A stretch of DNA of 6,169 nucleotides from Acidobacteriaceae bacterium. Its GTDB lineage: Bacteria; Acidobacteriota; Terriglobia; Terriglobales; Acidobacteriaceae. Below the pieces are notes generated by a model that saw only the letters and a list, made by a program, of their open reading frames with translations, did not search any database and was not told the DNA's origin. The stretch lies in NCBI GenBank assembly GCA_003168235.1, contig PMSZ01000223.1, positions 1-6,169 of the forward strand, in the 5' to 3' direction. The position numbers were made by a program, and so were the translations under genes. Each line of letters opens with the position of its first letter. Within the stretch, counting starts at the first letter, position 1. Positions 1 through 6,069 of the stretch are shown here, piece by piece.

Positions 1-18
1 CAACTGAACTACGTCCCC
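1..18 (-). tRNA. Partial tRNA 5' end, possibly tRNA-Asp
   Basis: Read on the minus strand from base 18 to the window edge, the sequence is GGGGACGTAGTTCAGTTG. This fits a tRNA 5' end: a seven-base acceptor strand (GGGGACG), then T8 and A9, then a D-stem and the start of a D-loop (GTTC, AGTTG). The GTAGTTCAGT stretch resembles bacterial tRNA-Asp, but the anticodon lies outside the window, so the identity is a guess. The assignment rests on only 18 bases and on the match to the invariant T8 and D-arm pattern. A chance match remains possible. Confidence 0.55.
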
Positions 19-226
19 ACTTATTGCCGATCGGGTTGCGGAAACCCTTAGGTTTACTACACTTCCCCGCTCTCAGACTGTTTCTTCCTTCTCTATCCCG
101 AGACCGCGACCTGAGCAGCTGTCCCTGCTCGGCGAATTAAATTGTAACAGAGGATTCTCTGCTTGTGGCAGCAGCACAATCCAAAACGCTCGGACCACTT
201 TCCCGTCTGCTCAGCTCCGCACCCCG
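19..226. other. Intergenic region between hslR and the partial tRNA
   Basis: I see no convincing gene here. Three small structures are visible. A hairpin with arms CAGAG and CTCTG (148-161) is followed on the minus strand by a T-rich stretch, so it could be a weak terminator for hslR. A TACAAT hexamer on the minus strand (141-146) could be a -10 element for transcription toward the tRNA, but its -35 partner is poor. A stem with arms GAGCAG and CTGCTC (113-130) has no T-tract. The hairpin and the -10 candidate lie next to each other, so at most one reading of that spot may be right. Confidence 0.35.
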
Positions 227-607
227 TCACGATCTGCCGCGGAATTGAATGATTCTCCGGCGATCGCGCTTGGATGGTCTGCCTGCGGGCAACTCTTCGA
301 ACTGTTTCATCGCCTTGCGCTCGGCTGCCACTTTCTGGCGTAACTCGCGGCTGGCCTCGGTTTCGCGGTAGAGCGTCTGCGCCACCGAAGCGGGGCCGCG
401 CACGTCGCTCAGAAGCAGGATCTCCACTTGAAAATCACCGCCGTCGTTACTCACGCGCAAGTTGTCTCCGATTCGCACCTCGCGCGCAGCTTTGGCAGGC
501 TGCCCGTCGGATTGTATCCTCCCGAGTTCGCACGCTTTCGCGGCCAACGTTCGCGTCTTGAAAAATCTGGCCGCCCACAGCCACTTATCCATTCGCACAG
601 AAGTCAT
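227..607 (-). CDS. hslR: S4-domain RNA-binding protein, Hsp15/HslR-like
   Basis: This is a 126-residue cytoplasmic protein of the Hsp15 family. The E. coli member (133 residues) binds free 50S subunits that carry a stalled nascent chain and helps recycle them. The S4 RNA-binding domain covers roughly residues 4-65, beginning VRMDKWLWAARFFKTR. Two further family hallmarks follow: SDVRGPASVAQTLY (residues 67-80) and, near the C-terminus, the basic motif GRPSKRDRR (109-117). The start at 607 is preferred over Met6 because family members usually carry a Val-Arg pair before the (L/M)DKWLW motif. An in-frame TAG lies just upstream of it. No good Shine-Dalgarno sequence precedes either start. The gene lies 69 bases downstream of the DUF3857 pair on the same strand with no visible terminator between, so read-through from that operon is plausible. 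The family call is firm. Its exact role outside gammaproteobacteria is inferred. Confidence 0.9.
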   Translation of the reverse strand: MTSVRMDKWLWAARFFKTRTLAAKACELGRIQSDGQPAKAAREVRIGDNLRVSNDGGDFQVEILLLSDVRGPASVAQTLYRETEASRELRQKVAAERKAMKQFEELPAGRPSKRDRRRIIQFRGRS

Positions 608-676
608 GATCTATTTTCGTACAAGAACTGAAGGCTTGAACGGCCCGTAACGAGTCTGTTTGACACGGGATGGTGG

Positions 677-2680
677 CTACTTGCCGGTCCCAACACTTTT
701 CAGAATTGCCGTATTCCGCTCGTCGGAAGCAATGATGCGATAAAACTTCTTCAGATCATCCATTTGGCTCACCGGAACGCTGAGCTCTTTGATTTCCATG
801 CTGCGCGTGTAGTGCAACACTTGTCCGCTCGCCTCGGTCCTGCTGTGATAGGTGCCGAAACTGTACTCAACGTCGGTCGGAGGCGGCAACTCGTCCACTT
901 CGTAGCCCACCGGTAACGTGATGTAGAAGCTGTCAGTGTCGCGATAAGGACCTTCAAATTCGAACGGATATTTTCGCGGATCCTTCGTCTCTAATATCGC
1001 CAATGCCTTCGTCCCCAGCACCCGCGGCCGCACCAGCAGTAGATTGCCTGCAGGTCTCGCGTAGTTTTCGGACTGAAAACTGTATTGGAAGCCGAAGGGC
1101 TGGTCCGTCAGATCGAAGTTGACGACGCTGGCTTTCACAATCTGAAAATTCGAGAGCGATCCTGCCAGCAGGTTTTCGATCGGCTTGATCCGGTCGACGC
1201 TCGCGGTGGTCGCCCGCAAGCGCGATCGTTCGGATCTGGCGCGGTCCCCGACCCGAAATTCCTCGACATCGCCTGTCAACTTACCGCTGGCGTCGAGCGT
1301 CAGCTTACCCGTGCGCTGGATACTGTTCATTGCCGACGGCTGTTGCGGCAACTCCACCAGGTCGCCCCCGTCTGGCGCTACCAGTAAGCCATAATTCGCC
1401 TGCAAGTAGCCGCCAATTTGACCGAAGGGCGTGACGTCATTGGTCGGATCGAAGAATAAAATTCTTCCCAGCTTCGGATCCTTCATCACTGCGATCAGCG
1501 ACTTATCCTTTACCTCATCCGGAAGCTTGATCGCAAGGATCGCATGGTTGAACGCGTTGTGAGCCGGAGTATCACGCGCAATCGCGCCCCGCTGCGTATT
1601 GATCAGTACCTGGTACGAGTCCACTCCGATTTCGCGCAGCATGGTACGCAGCAGCGTCGCTTTGTCCTTGCAATCCCCGTACTTGTGCGCAAGAACTTCC
1701 GGAGCCGCATGCGGTTGCCAGCCGCCTATCCCCAATTCGATCGCAACATAGCGAATATCGTGCTGCACAAATCCGGCGATGGCTTGTATCTTCTGCAGTT
1801 GCCCAGCCTTTCCTGCGGTTAATCCGTTCACCTCTTGTTTGATCGCTTCCGACGCATCCATCTGCCCCCGAATCAGGTCTCCGTACCAGTCCCCCAAGCC
1901 TTTCCAGTCTACGAATTCGTTCTTGCTTGATGTTCCACCTGCTGGGAAAAATGACACGATCATCTGGCCGGCCAAGCCGCTCACCGGAGGCATGTCCGGT
2001 TCATGGCTTATCCCCTTTACGTCGGTGACCGTCCACCGCAGGACATTGCCCCCGGCTTGTTCTGGCTTGATTTCGTCATGCGCAAGCCAGGAGGCCTTGT
2101 AAACCCAGCCTTGAGGAAGTTGTAGCGTAAAATGGCTCTCCCGTACCGGGTCCGTTTCCTGGAAGCGCCAGTCATCCTGCAGCCAAAAAGGTTGCTCCTC
2201 TATCTCATATTCGTAACCCACGATGTTTCCTACGTCGGGTGCTGGAATGTTTAGCACCCGATACTTCGCGTCCAGAACCAGGTAACCGCCTTGGATTGGC
2301 GCCGTTACGTCCATCGCATCCTTGTCTTTCACCTCGTAGTCCTTGCCTTGCGCCGGAATGCACCACCCATGCAGATCTTTGATTTTTCGCGTCTGATTGA
2401 AATAAAGTTTTACCGTGCCGCGGCCTCGTCCCTCCGGTCTCAAAATCTTGTACGCTTCCCGAGACTGTATCTTGATCTTGTCGGCCGACAGAACCGTAAC
2501 GTTCGTTTCGGAATACAGCAACACCGCCTCAGTCTTTTCGCTATAGGAAGGCAGCGTGACTCCGGTCAGCGCGTGCATCCATTGCGGAGCATCCCCCGCC
2601 GCAGCTCCGCGCACAACTGTTAGCACCCACACCGCGGTCCAAAACCAACCGAGCTGAGCGCGCCGGTTAGTTGCCCGCAT
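677..2680 (-). CDS. Exported DUF3857/transglutaminase-like protein, triad intact
   Basis: This is a protein of about 667 residues with a signal peptide (basic n-region, a WFWTAVWVLTVV core, cleavage probably after GAAA), so it should be exported. An N-terminal DUF3857-like beta domain (roughly residues 50-230) precedes a transglutaminase-core fold. The catalytic set appears complete: Cys337 in YGDCKDKATLL, His379 in FNHAILAI and Asp411 in FFDPTNDVTPFG. The GGWQPHA loop typical of this group precedes the Cys. A long beta-rich C-terminal region of unknown function follows. No substrate can be inferred, and related domains act as proteases, amidases or cross-linkers. The chosen ATG at 2680 has AGGGA six bases upstream and leaves a compact signal peptide. 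An ATG at 2716 (12 residues longer, numbering shifts by 12) has a better GAGGA site, also at six bases, so the start is uncertain. The gene overlaps its upstream paralogue by 14 bases (50 with the longer start), which points to translational coupling. Confidence 0.9.
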   Translation of the reverse strand: MRATNRRAQLGWFWTAVWVLTVVRGAAAGDAPQWMHALTGVTLPSYSEKTEAVLLYSETNVTVLSADKIKIQSREAYKILRPEGRGRGTVKLYFNQTRKIKDLHGWCIPAQGKDYEVKDKDAMDVTAPIQGGYLVLDAKYRVLNIPAPDVGNIVGYEYEIEEQPFWLQDDWRFQETDPVRESHFTLQLPQGWVYKASWLAHDEIKPEQAGGNVLRWTVTDVKGISHEPDMPPVSGLAGQMIVSFFPAGGTSSKNEFVDWKGLGDWYGDLIRGQMDASEAIKQEVNGLTAGKAGQLQKIQAIAGFVQHDIRYVAIELGIGGWQPHAAPEVLAHKYGDCKDKATLLRTMLREIGVDSYQVLINTQRGAIARDTPAHNAFNHAILAIKLPDEVKDKSLIAVMKDPKLGRILFFDPTNDVTPFGQIGGYLQANYGLLVAPDGGDLVELPQQPSAMNSIQRTGKLTLDASGKLTGDVEEFRVGDRARSERSRLRATTASVDRIKPIENLLAGSLSNFQIVKASVVNFDLTDQPFGFQYSFQSENYARPAGNLLLVRPRVLGTKALAILETKDPRKYPFEFEGPYRDTDSFYITLPVGYEVDELPPPTDVEYSFGTYHSRTEASGQVLHYTRSMEIKELSVPVSQMDDLKKFYRIIASDERNTAILKSVGTGK

Positions 2681-4637
2681 GGTCGGTCCCTGGCTGCAGC
2701 ACAATTTGTTGCCCATCGCCAGTCCTCACTGCCTGGAAAAAATCCCTCAGCGCCCCGTAGTACTTCTGATCCACCAGCAAAACATCGTAGGTCAATTTCC
2801 TCATCTGCCGGACCATTCCAGGGCCTTGTTCGAAGCTAAGGTCGTAAGTAATAACTTTTCCATTTTGGTCCAGCGCTTTCGGCATACTACTCACTTGCCA
2901 TCCAGTAGGAAGTTCGACAGTCACGTCATCCGCCTTCTCGTACGGATAGTCAAAATAGACTGGGTGCACGCGGTTGGCATGTTCGAAGAGTTCTTTCTCT
3001 CCCGCCGTAAAGATCGCAGCCGGAATCACCACGTGTTTGCCTGCGTTCGAGGACCAGTTCGGGATCTTCAAACTAAACTCCGCTACCAGCGGCGTCTCCG
3101 AACTGGTCCAGTCTGGTCTGTTCGTCAGCTCCGCCTCCGCGGCCACCGCGATCTGGTCGGTCGCCCGCTTCTCCAGCGATTTCTTTCGTGCTAGATCGTC
3201 CGCGTGTCTCTCTTCCATGCGGTGATACATCGCTTGCAGGCCTACGTAAGTGATGGTCAACTTACCTTCGAGATCTCCCGTTTCCGACAGTCTCATTTTT
3301 GCCACCCGTTCGATCCGCGACTCCGAGGCGTGCGGAAGCGTGGTCCGAATCCAGGTTCCCCCGTCCTTGTCCAAGCGTAATCCGGTGACCGCCGTTTCCG
3401 ACCAAGTCAGCAGACCGAACGGTGTGAACGCCACCCCTGGGGCAAGGTAAAGATCCTTTCCGTCCGCCTTGACCAGAACAACATTGACGTCAAGCTTCGA
3501 TCTTTGCATAGTGACCGGCTTGAAAAAATAGTCCTTACGGTCCGATACCCAACACCCGTAGGCTTCAAATCCGGCCGCGCGCACCAGACCTAGGAACAGC
3601 CAGTTCAATTGCGTCCTGTCGCCGTAACCTCGCTTCCAGACCTCCTCTACGTTTTCCGCCGGCTTTTCTTTGTCGCGCTTTTCTTCCTGCTCGGTTTTGT
3701 GCACCTCATAGGTCGTGTTCCGTATCTGCTGCACCCGGTCATAGATCTTGCGCAGTTTCACCTCCGGCGAATCATTTGGCGCAACGATCTGCGCGACTGC
3801 CTGCTCCATCTCCTTTTTCTTTCCGACAAAGTTTTCCAGGTACCCGTTCCATTGCAGTCCAACCTGCTTCCAATAAGCGTTCTCGTCTTTCCCCGAAATC
3901 GCGTCGTAGATAAAATCCACCCTCGACTTCAATTCGTTGGGAGGAGGCATGTAGTCTTCGATCTGGAATGCGGGTATGTCGTTCGCTTCCATCCGTATGA
4001 TGTGGTCGGGCCCCTCTTTCGGTTCGGGGCCAGGCGGCAGATCCTGCCAGCTCCAGTGCAGCGAAAGCGGGACGGCGGAGCTGCCACGGTAGGGTTTTAG
4101 TGAGAACTGCGCTTTTTTTGTGAACAGTTCGTCGCTCAGAATCCAATGCGACTCGAAGAGCAGATGTTCGCCCAGATCCATCGTGTACGAGTATTCGAGA
4201 ATGCTCCCAACCTGCACGTCCGGCAACGTAAAGGTCTTCGCCAGAATCTTCACTCCTCTAGCCTTGACCAATTCCTTTTCGAAGACTTGTCCCCCATAGT
4301 CTGCAATCGAGCCATCGGGTCTGATGGTTCGAGCCCTGATACTCACAACGTCCTGGCTCTTTTTGACAAATGCAATCTCGACGTTGGCATACTTTCGCCC
4401 CTCTTCGGTTAGGATCTTAATCCGACGGTAATTGTCTTCGTGGGAAGTGTGTCCGTTGTCGTCCCGGTCCACCTGCCGGTATAAAATAATCGCCGCCGCT
4501 CCCGGTGCCTGCGGCTCGCGGGTCATTTTCAGCTCCTCGGGCGAAACCGGCTGGAATCCAATGGCCGCCCCCGCATCCAGAGCTGTCAGCATTCCGACAG
4601 CAAGCCCAACGATCACCCATTTAACTGACCGGAACAT
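2667..4637 (-). CDS. Exported DUF3857/transglutaminase-like pseudoenzyme
   Basis: This is a 656-residue paralogue of the downstream gene. It starts with a signal peptide (MFRSVKW, a hydrophobic core VIVGLAVGMLTAL, cleavage near DAGA), so export is likely. The DUF3857-like domain covers roughly residues 40-235, including RPDGSIADY and FTLPDVQVGSILEYSY. The transglutaminase-like region covers about 280-405. It aligns without gaps to the active-site helix of the neighbour, yet all three catalytic positions differ: Arg341 replaces Cys (YGDRTQ), Val384 or Asn385 replaces His (LDVNVV), and Ala399 replaces Asp (LYLAPGVAFTPFG). Enzymatic activity is therefore unlikely, and a binding or scaffolding role is inferred. 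A Lys/Glu-rich segment (313-336) precedes the dead site. The ATG at 4637 is preferred because a strong GGGAGG lies seven bases upstream. A GTG at 4652 would overlap that site. The reading frame is intact across 656 codons, so this is not a decayed gene. Confidence 0.9.
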   Translation of the reverse strand: MFRSVKWVIVGLAVGMLTALDAGAAIGFQPVSPEELKMTREPQAPGAAAIILYRQVDRDDNGHTSHEDNYRRIKILTEEGRKYANVEIAFVKKSQDVVSIRARTIRPDGSIADYGGQVFEKELVKARGVKILAKTFTLPDVQVGSILEYSYTMDLGEHLLFESHWILSDELFTKKAQFSLKPYRGSSAVPLSLHWSWQDLPPGPEPKEGPDHIIRMEANDIPAFQIEDYMPPPNELKSRVDFIYDAISGKDENAYWKQVGLQWNGYLENFVGKKKEMEQAVAQIVAPNDSPEVKLRKIYDRVQQIRNTTYEVHKTEQEEKRDKEKPAENVEEVWKRGYGDRTQLNWLFLGLVRAAGFEAYGCWVSDRKDYFFKPVTMQRSKLDVNVVLVKADGKDLYLAPGVAFTPFGLLTWSETAVTGLRLDKDGGTWIRTTLPHASESRIERVAKMRLSETGDLEGKLTITYVGLQAMYHRMEERHADDLARKKSLEKRATDQIAVAAEAELTNRPDWTSSETPLVAEFSLKIPNWSSNAGKHVVIPAAIFTAGEKELFEHANRVHPVYFDYPYEKADDVTVELPTGWQVSSMPKALDQNGKVITYDLSFEQGPGMVRQMRKLTYDVLLVDQKYYGALRDFFQAVRTGDGQQIVLQPGTDHAGN

Positions 4638-4818
4638 AACCTGGCCTCCCACGACAAATGAACGTTGAACGCAGCTTTCGACAGACGAGATTCGTTGCGG
4701 GCGGGAACCACGAACTCAAAGGGGACGAGTGGGCAGTCTCTGCGGGCAACAGCAATTTAGCCTTCTCCGAATCCCGCGCCCCCTCAAGCCAGAATCCGGA
4801 ATCTTAACTTAACCGCTG
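4638..4818 (-). other. Long untranslated leader of the DUF3857 operon
   Basis: The stretch between the promoter at 4819-4846 and the ATG at 4637 predicts a leader of roughly 175 nucleotides. I see no tRNA, no recognised riboswitch, no small ORF with a good ribosome binding site, and no clear terminator hairpin inside it. The AGATTCCGGATTCT stretch near 4791-4804 is an imperfect palindrome only. The length could reflect regulation, a second undetected promoter nearer the gene, or nothing special. Confidence 0.35.
4645..4650 (-). promoter_or_regulatory. Ribosome binding site deciding the DUF3857 gene start
   Basis: On the minus strand GGGAGG is followed by seven bases and then the ATG at 4637. 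The alternative in-frame GTG (4650-4652) sits on the edge of this site and has no comparable Shine-Dalgarno sequence of its own. This makes the shorter product, which starts MFRSVKW, the better choice. Confidence 0.75.
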
Positions 4819-4846
4819 AGTATAGCTGGAAGGGAGCACGGGTCAA
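4819..4846 (-). promoter_or_regulatory. Sigma70-like promoter for the DUF3857 operon
   Basis: Read on the minus strand there is TTGACC (4841-4846), a 16-base spacer and TATACT (4819-4824). Each hexamer matches the sigma70 consensus at five of six positions, and the spacing is close to ideal. It points toward the tandem DUF3857 genes and lies just past the tRNA-Leu terminator. This is the best promoter match in the window. The start of transcription would be near 4812. Confidence 0.7.
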
Positions 4847-4917
4847 GTGCAAACTGGGCTCCCCGCACGCCCGATCAGGCATAGCAAACGGACGGGCACA
4901 AAATCGCCCCCACAAGC

Positions 4918-4943
4918 AAAAGGGCCAATTCAAGATCGGCCCT
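4918..4943 (-). terminator. Rho-independent terminator after tRNA-Leu
   Basis: On the minus strand, eight bases past the encoded CCA end, the arms AGGGCC and GGCCCT pair perfectly across an 11-base loop. The final T of the second arm runs into three more T residues. The position directly after a tRNA and before the next promoter fits an intrinsic terminator. The T-tract is short, which lowers certainty a little. Confidence 0.7.
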
Positions 4944-4950
4944 AAATGAT

Positions 4951-5035
4951 TGGTGCGAAAGGGGGGACTCGAACCCCCACGGTTTTACCCGCCAGATCCT
5001 AAGTCTGGTGCGTCTGCCAATTCCGCCACTCTCGC
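4951..5035 (-). tRNA. tRNA-Leu (anticodon UAG), CCA encoded
   Basis: The minus strand folds as a complete class II tRNA. The acceptor arms GCGAGAG and CTTTCGC pair with one G-T wobble, followed by A73 and an encoded CCA (4951-4953). The D-arm is TGGCGGAATTGGCAGACGCA. The anticodon stem CCAGA/TCTGG holds the loop CTTAGGA with anticodon TAG, which reads CUA and, by wobble, other CUN leucine codons. A long variable arm (CGGGTAAAACCG) is typical of leucine tRNAs. The T-arm has GGGGG/CCCCC around TTCGAGT. The mature RNA ends with CCA at the 4951 side. It has its own likely promoter and terminator, so it appears to be a single-gene unit. Confidence 0.97.
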
Positions 5036-5057
5036 CTGTCTATTCCGCTTCCACCAG

Positions 5058-5085
5058 TTTAGATGTGAGTCCGCACCGGTTGCAA
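5058..5085 (-). promoter_or_regulatory. Candidate promoter for tRNA-Leu
   Basis: On the minus strand TTGCAA (5080-5085) and TCTAAA (5058-5063) are separated by 16 bases, each matching the sigma70 consensus at four of six positions. Transcription would start near 5050, giving a leader of about 15 bases before the tRNA, a common arrangement. TTGCAA is its own reverse complement, so it could in principle also serve rightward transcription toward the oxidase gene, but the matching plus-strand -10 (GATTAA or TTAAAT near 5104-5111) is weak. Confidence 0.45.
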
Positions 5086-5182
5086 TCTTCCCAACGATCA
5101 AACGATTAAATGATATTCGCCAAGCGAATTTGCGCAGCCTCGCACCCAGTGAGATCATCCTAACTGTAGGGTGCCTCGAATC

Positions 5183-5920
5183 ATGCCCGCCTCGACGCGC
5201 ATCACCGGTCACAATGGCACATTCCTCCCGCCCGGCGGAGGCGACGACGGACGCGGACGCGAAGGCGATGACAACTCTCCCGACCTCATCCCAAACTATG
5301 GTGAGCGTCTGCGCCGCGCGCGTATGGGTCTGGCCGTCGCCATGACGCCCATCGTCATGCTCTTCATTTCGTTCACAGCGGTCTATATCGTCCGCAGTTT
5401 TCAGACGCTTGATGCGGGACTGACGGGCTACAAGCAAACCTGGATTCCAGTTCAATTACCATGGGCAATCTTGTTGGCCAATACGGCCGTCCTTATTATC
5501 AGCAGCTTCACCATCGACCTGGCGCGCCGCGCCATCACACGGCAAGCCGCCTTGGCGCCAGTCGAATCGATCCCGGGAGTTTCGCTCGGCGACGAGCGCC
5601 ATTTCCCATGGCTCACTCTCACCACCGCGCTTGGACTGTTGTTTCTTGCCGGACAGCTCTTCGCCTGGAGCAGGCTTTCCGGCGCTGGCTTTCACCTCGC
5701 GGGCGGCACGAGTAGTTCGTTCGTTTATATCTTGACGGCGATGCACGGGCTGCATTTAGCCGGCGGAATTTTGGCGCTGGTGTGGGCCAATGTCGCAGCC
5801 CTGCTGCATCGTCCCATCGAATCCCGGCGCATCATCGTCGACATCACGTCATGGTACTGGCACTGCATGACCGTTCTCTGGATCTATATTCTGCTGCTGT
5901 TTTCATTCGCCGCGCAGTAA
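5183..5920 (+). CDS. Cytochrome c oxidase subunit III (orphan gene)
   Basis: This is a 245-residue inner-membrane protein of the heme-copper oxidase subunit III family, an accessory subunit that stabilises the catalytic subunit I. Five membrane helices are visible at about residues 48-70, 93-114, 142-163, 179-208 and 222-244, matching the short bacterial form rather than the seven-helix mitochondrial one. Hallmarks are NTAVLIISS in helix 2, GQLFAW in helix 3, TAMHGLHLAGG in helix 4 (His188, His191) and SWYWH in helix 5 (His227). A Gly/Asp-rich N-terminus precedes helix 1. In helix 1 the usual Glu of the family's SEVxxF motif appears to be Pro56. The ATG at 5183 is chosen because GGGTG lies nine bases upstream. 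A GTG at 5171 adds four residues but has its AGG directly abutting. No other oxidase subunit is adjacent: tRNA-Leu is divergent on one side and uvrA follows, so the rest of the complex must be encoded elsewhere. The family call is firm, but the type of oxidase is not. Confidence 0.9.
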   Translation: MPASTRITGHNGTFLPPGGGDDGRGREGDDNSPDLIPNYGERLRRARMGLAVAMTPIVMLFISFTAVYIVRSFQTLDAGLTGYKQTWIPVQLPWAILLANTAVLIISSFTIDLARRAITRQAALAPVESIPGVSLGDERHFPWLTLTTALGLLFLAGQLFAWSRLSGAGFHLAGGTSSSFVYILTAMHGLHLAGGILALVWANVAALLHRPIESRRIIVDITSWYWHCMTVLWIYILLLFSFAAQ

Positions 5921-6015
5921 GGGAGCGATCTTTCGTCGCCGGGTCGTGATCGTTTGCGATCTCGCCTGCGCCGGACTCTCCATTCGCTGGCGCCGCCCAC
6001 CGCCTCAAGACAATT

Positions 6016-6021
6016 TATAAT
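6016..6021 (+). promoter_or_regulatory. Candidate -10 element for uvrA
   Basis: A perfect TATAAT lies 48 bases before the uvrA ATG in an A/T-rich patch. No recognisable -35 hexamer stands at 16-18 bases upstream, where the sequence is G+C-rich, and there is no TG extension. The call therefore rests on the -10 match and its position. I found no clear LexA-type palindrome in the 5921-6069 gap. Confidence 0.45.
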
Positions 6022-6069
6022 AGAAAGATTCGGTAGCGAGTTTTGATCCGTCTGTAGCTCCAGGGGAAG

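Noticed and set aside
113..130. Hairpin with arms GAGCAG and CTGCTC as a terminator
   Set aside because: No T-tract follows on either strand.
2679..3194. A 171-codon plus-strand open frame
   Set aside because: It is fully antisense to the DUF3857 genes, with no recognisable domain and no ribosome binding site. It is a by-product of the codon use of the real gene.
3609..4100. A 163-codon plus-strand open frame, rich in Leu, Val and Phe
   Set aside because: It is antisense to the pseudoenzyme gene. Its hydrophobic look comes from reading the complement of charged codons.
4638..4652. GTG at 4652 as the start of the upstream DUF3857 gene
   Set aside because: It overlaps the GGGAGG that serves the ATG at 4637 and has no ribosome site of its own.
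4985..5455. A 156-codon open frame on the minus strand whose C-terminus reads RVAELADAPDLGSGG
   Set aside because: Its end is the translation of tRNA-Leu, a well-known false protein, and the rest is antisense to the oxidase gene.
5948..5961. Hairpin GATCG-TTTG-CGATC after the oxidase gene as a terminator
   Set aside because: The stem is only five pairs and is followed by G+C-rich sequence with no T-tract.
5921..6069. LexA/SOS operator before uvrA
   Set aside because: No CTGT-N8-ACAG or GAAC-N4-GTTC palindrome is present. The CTGT and ACAG that flank the start are spaced too far apart.
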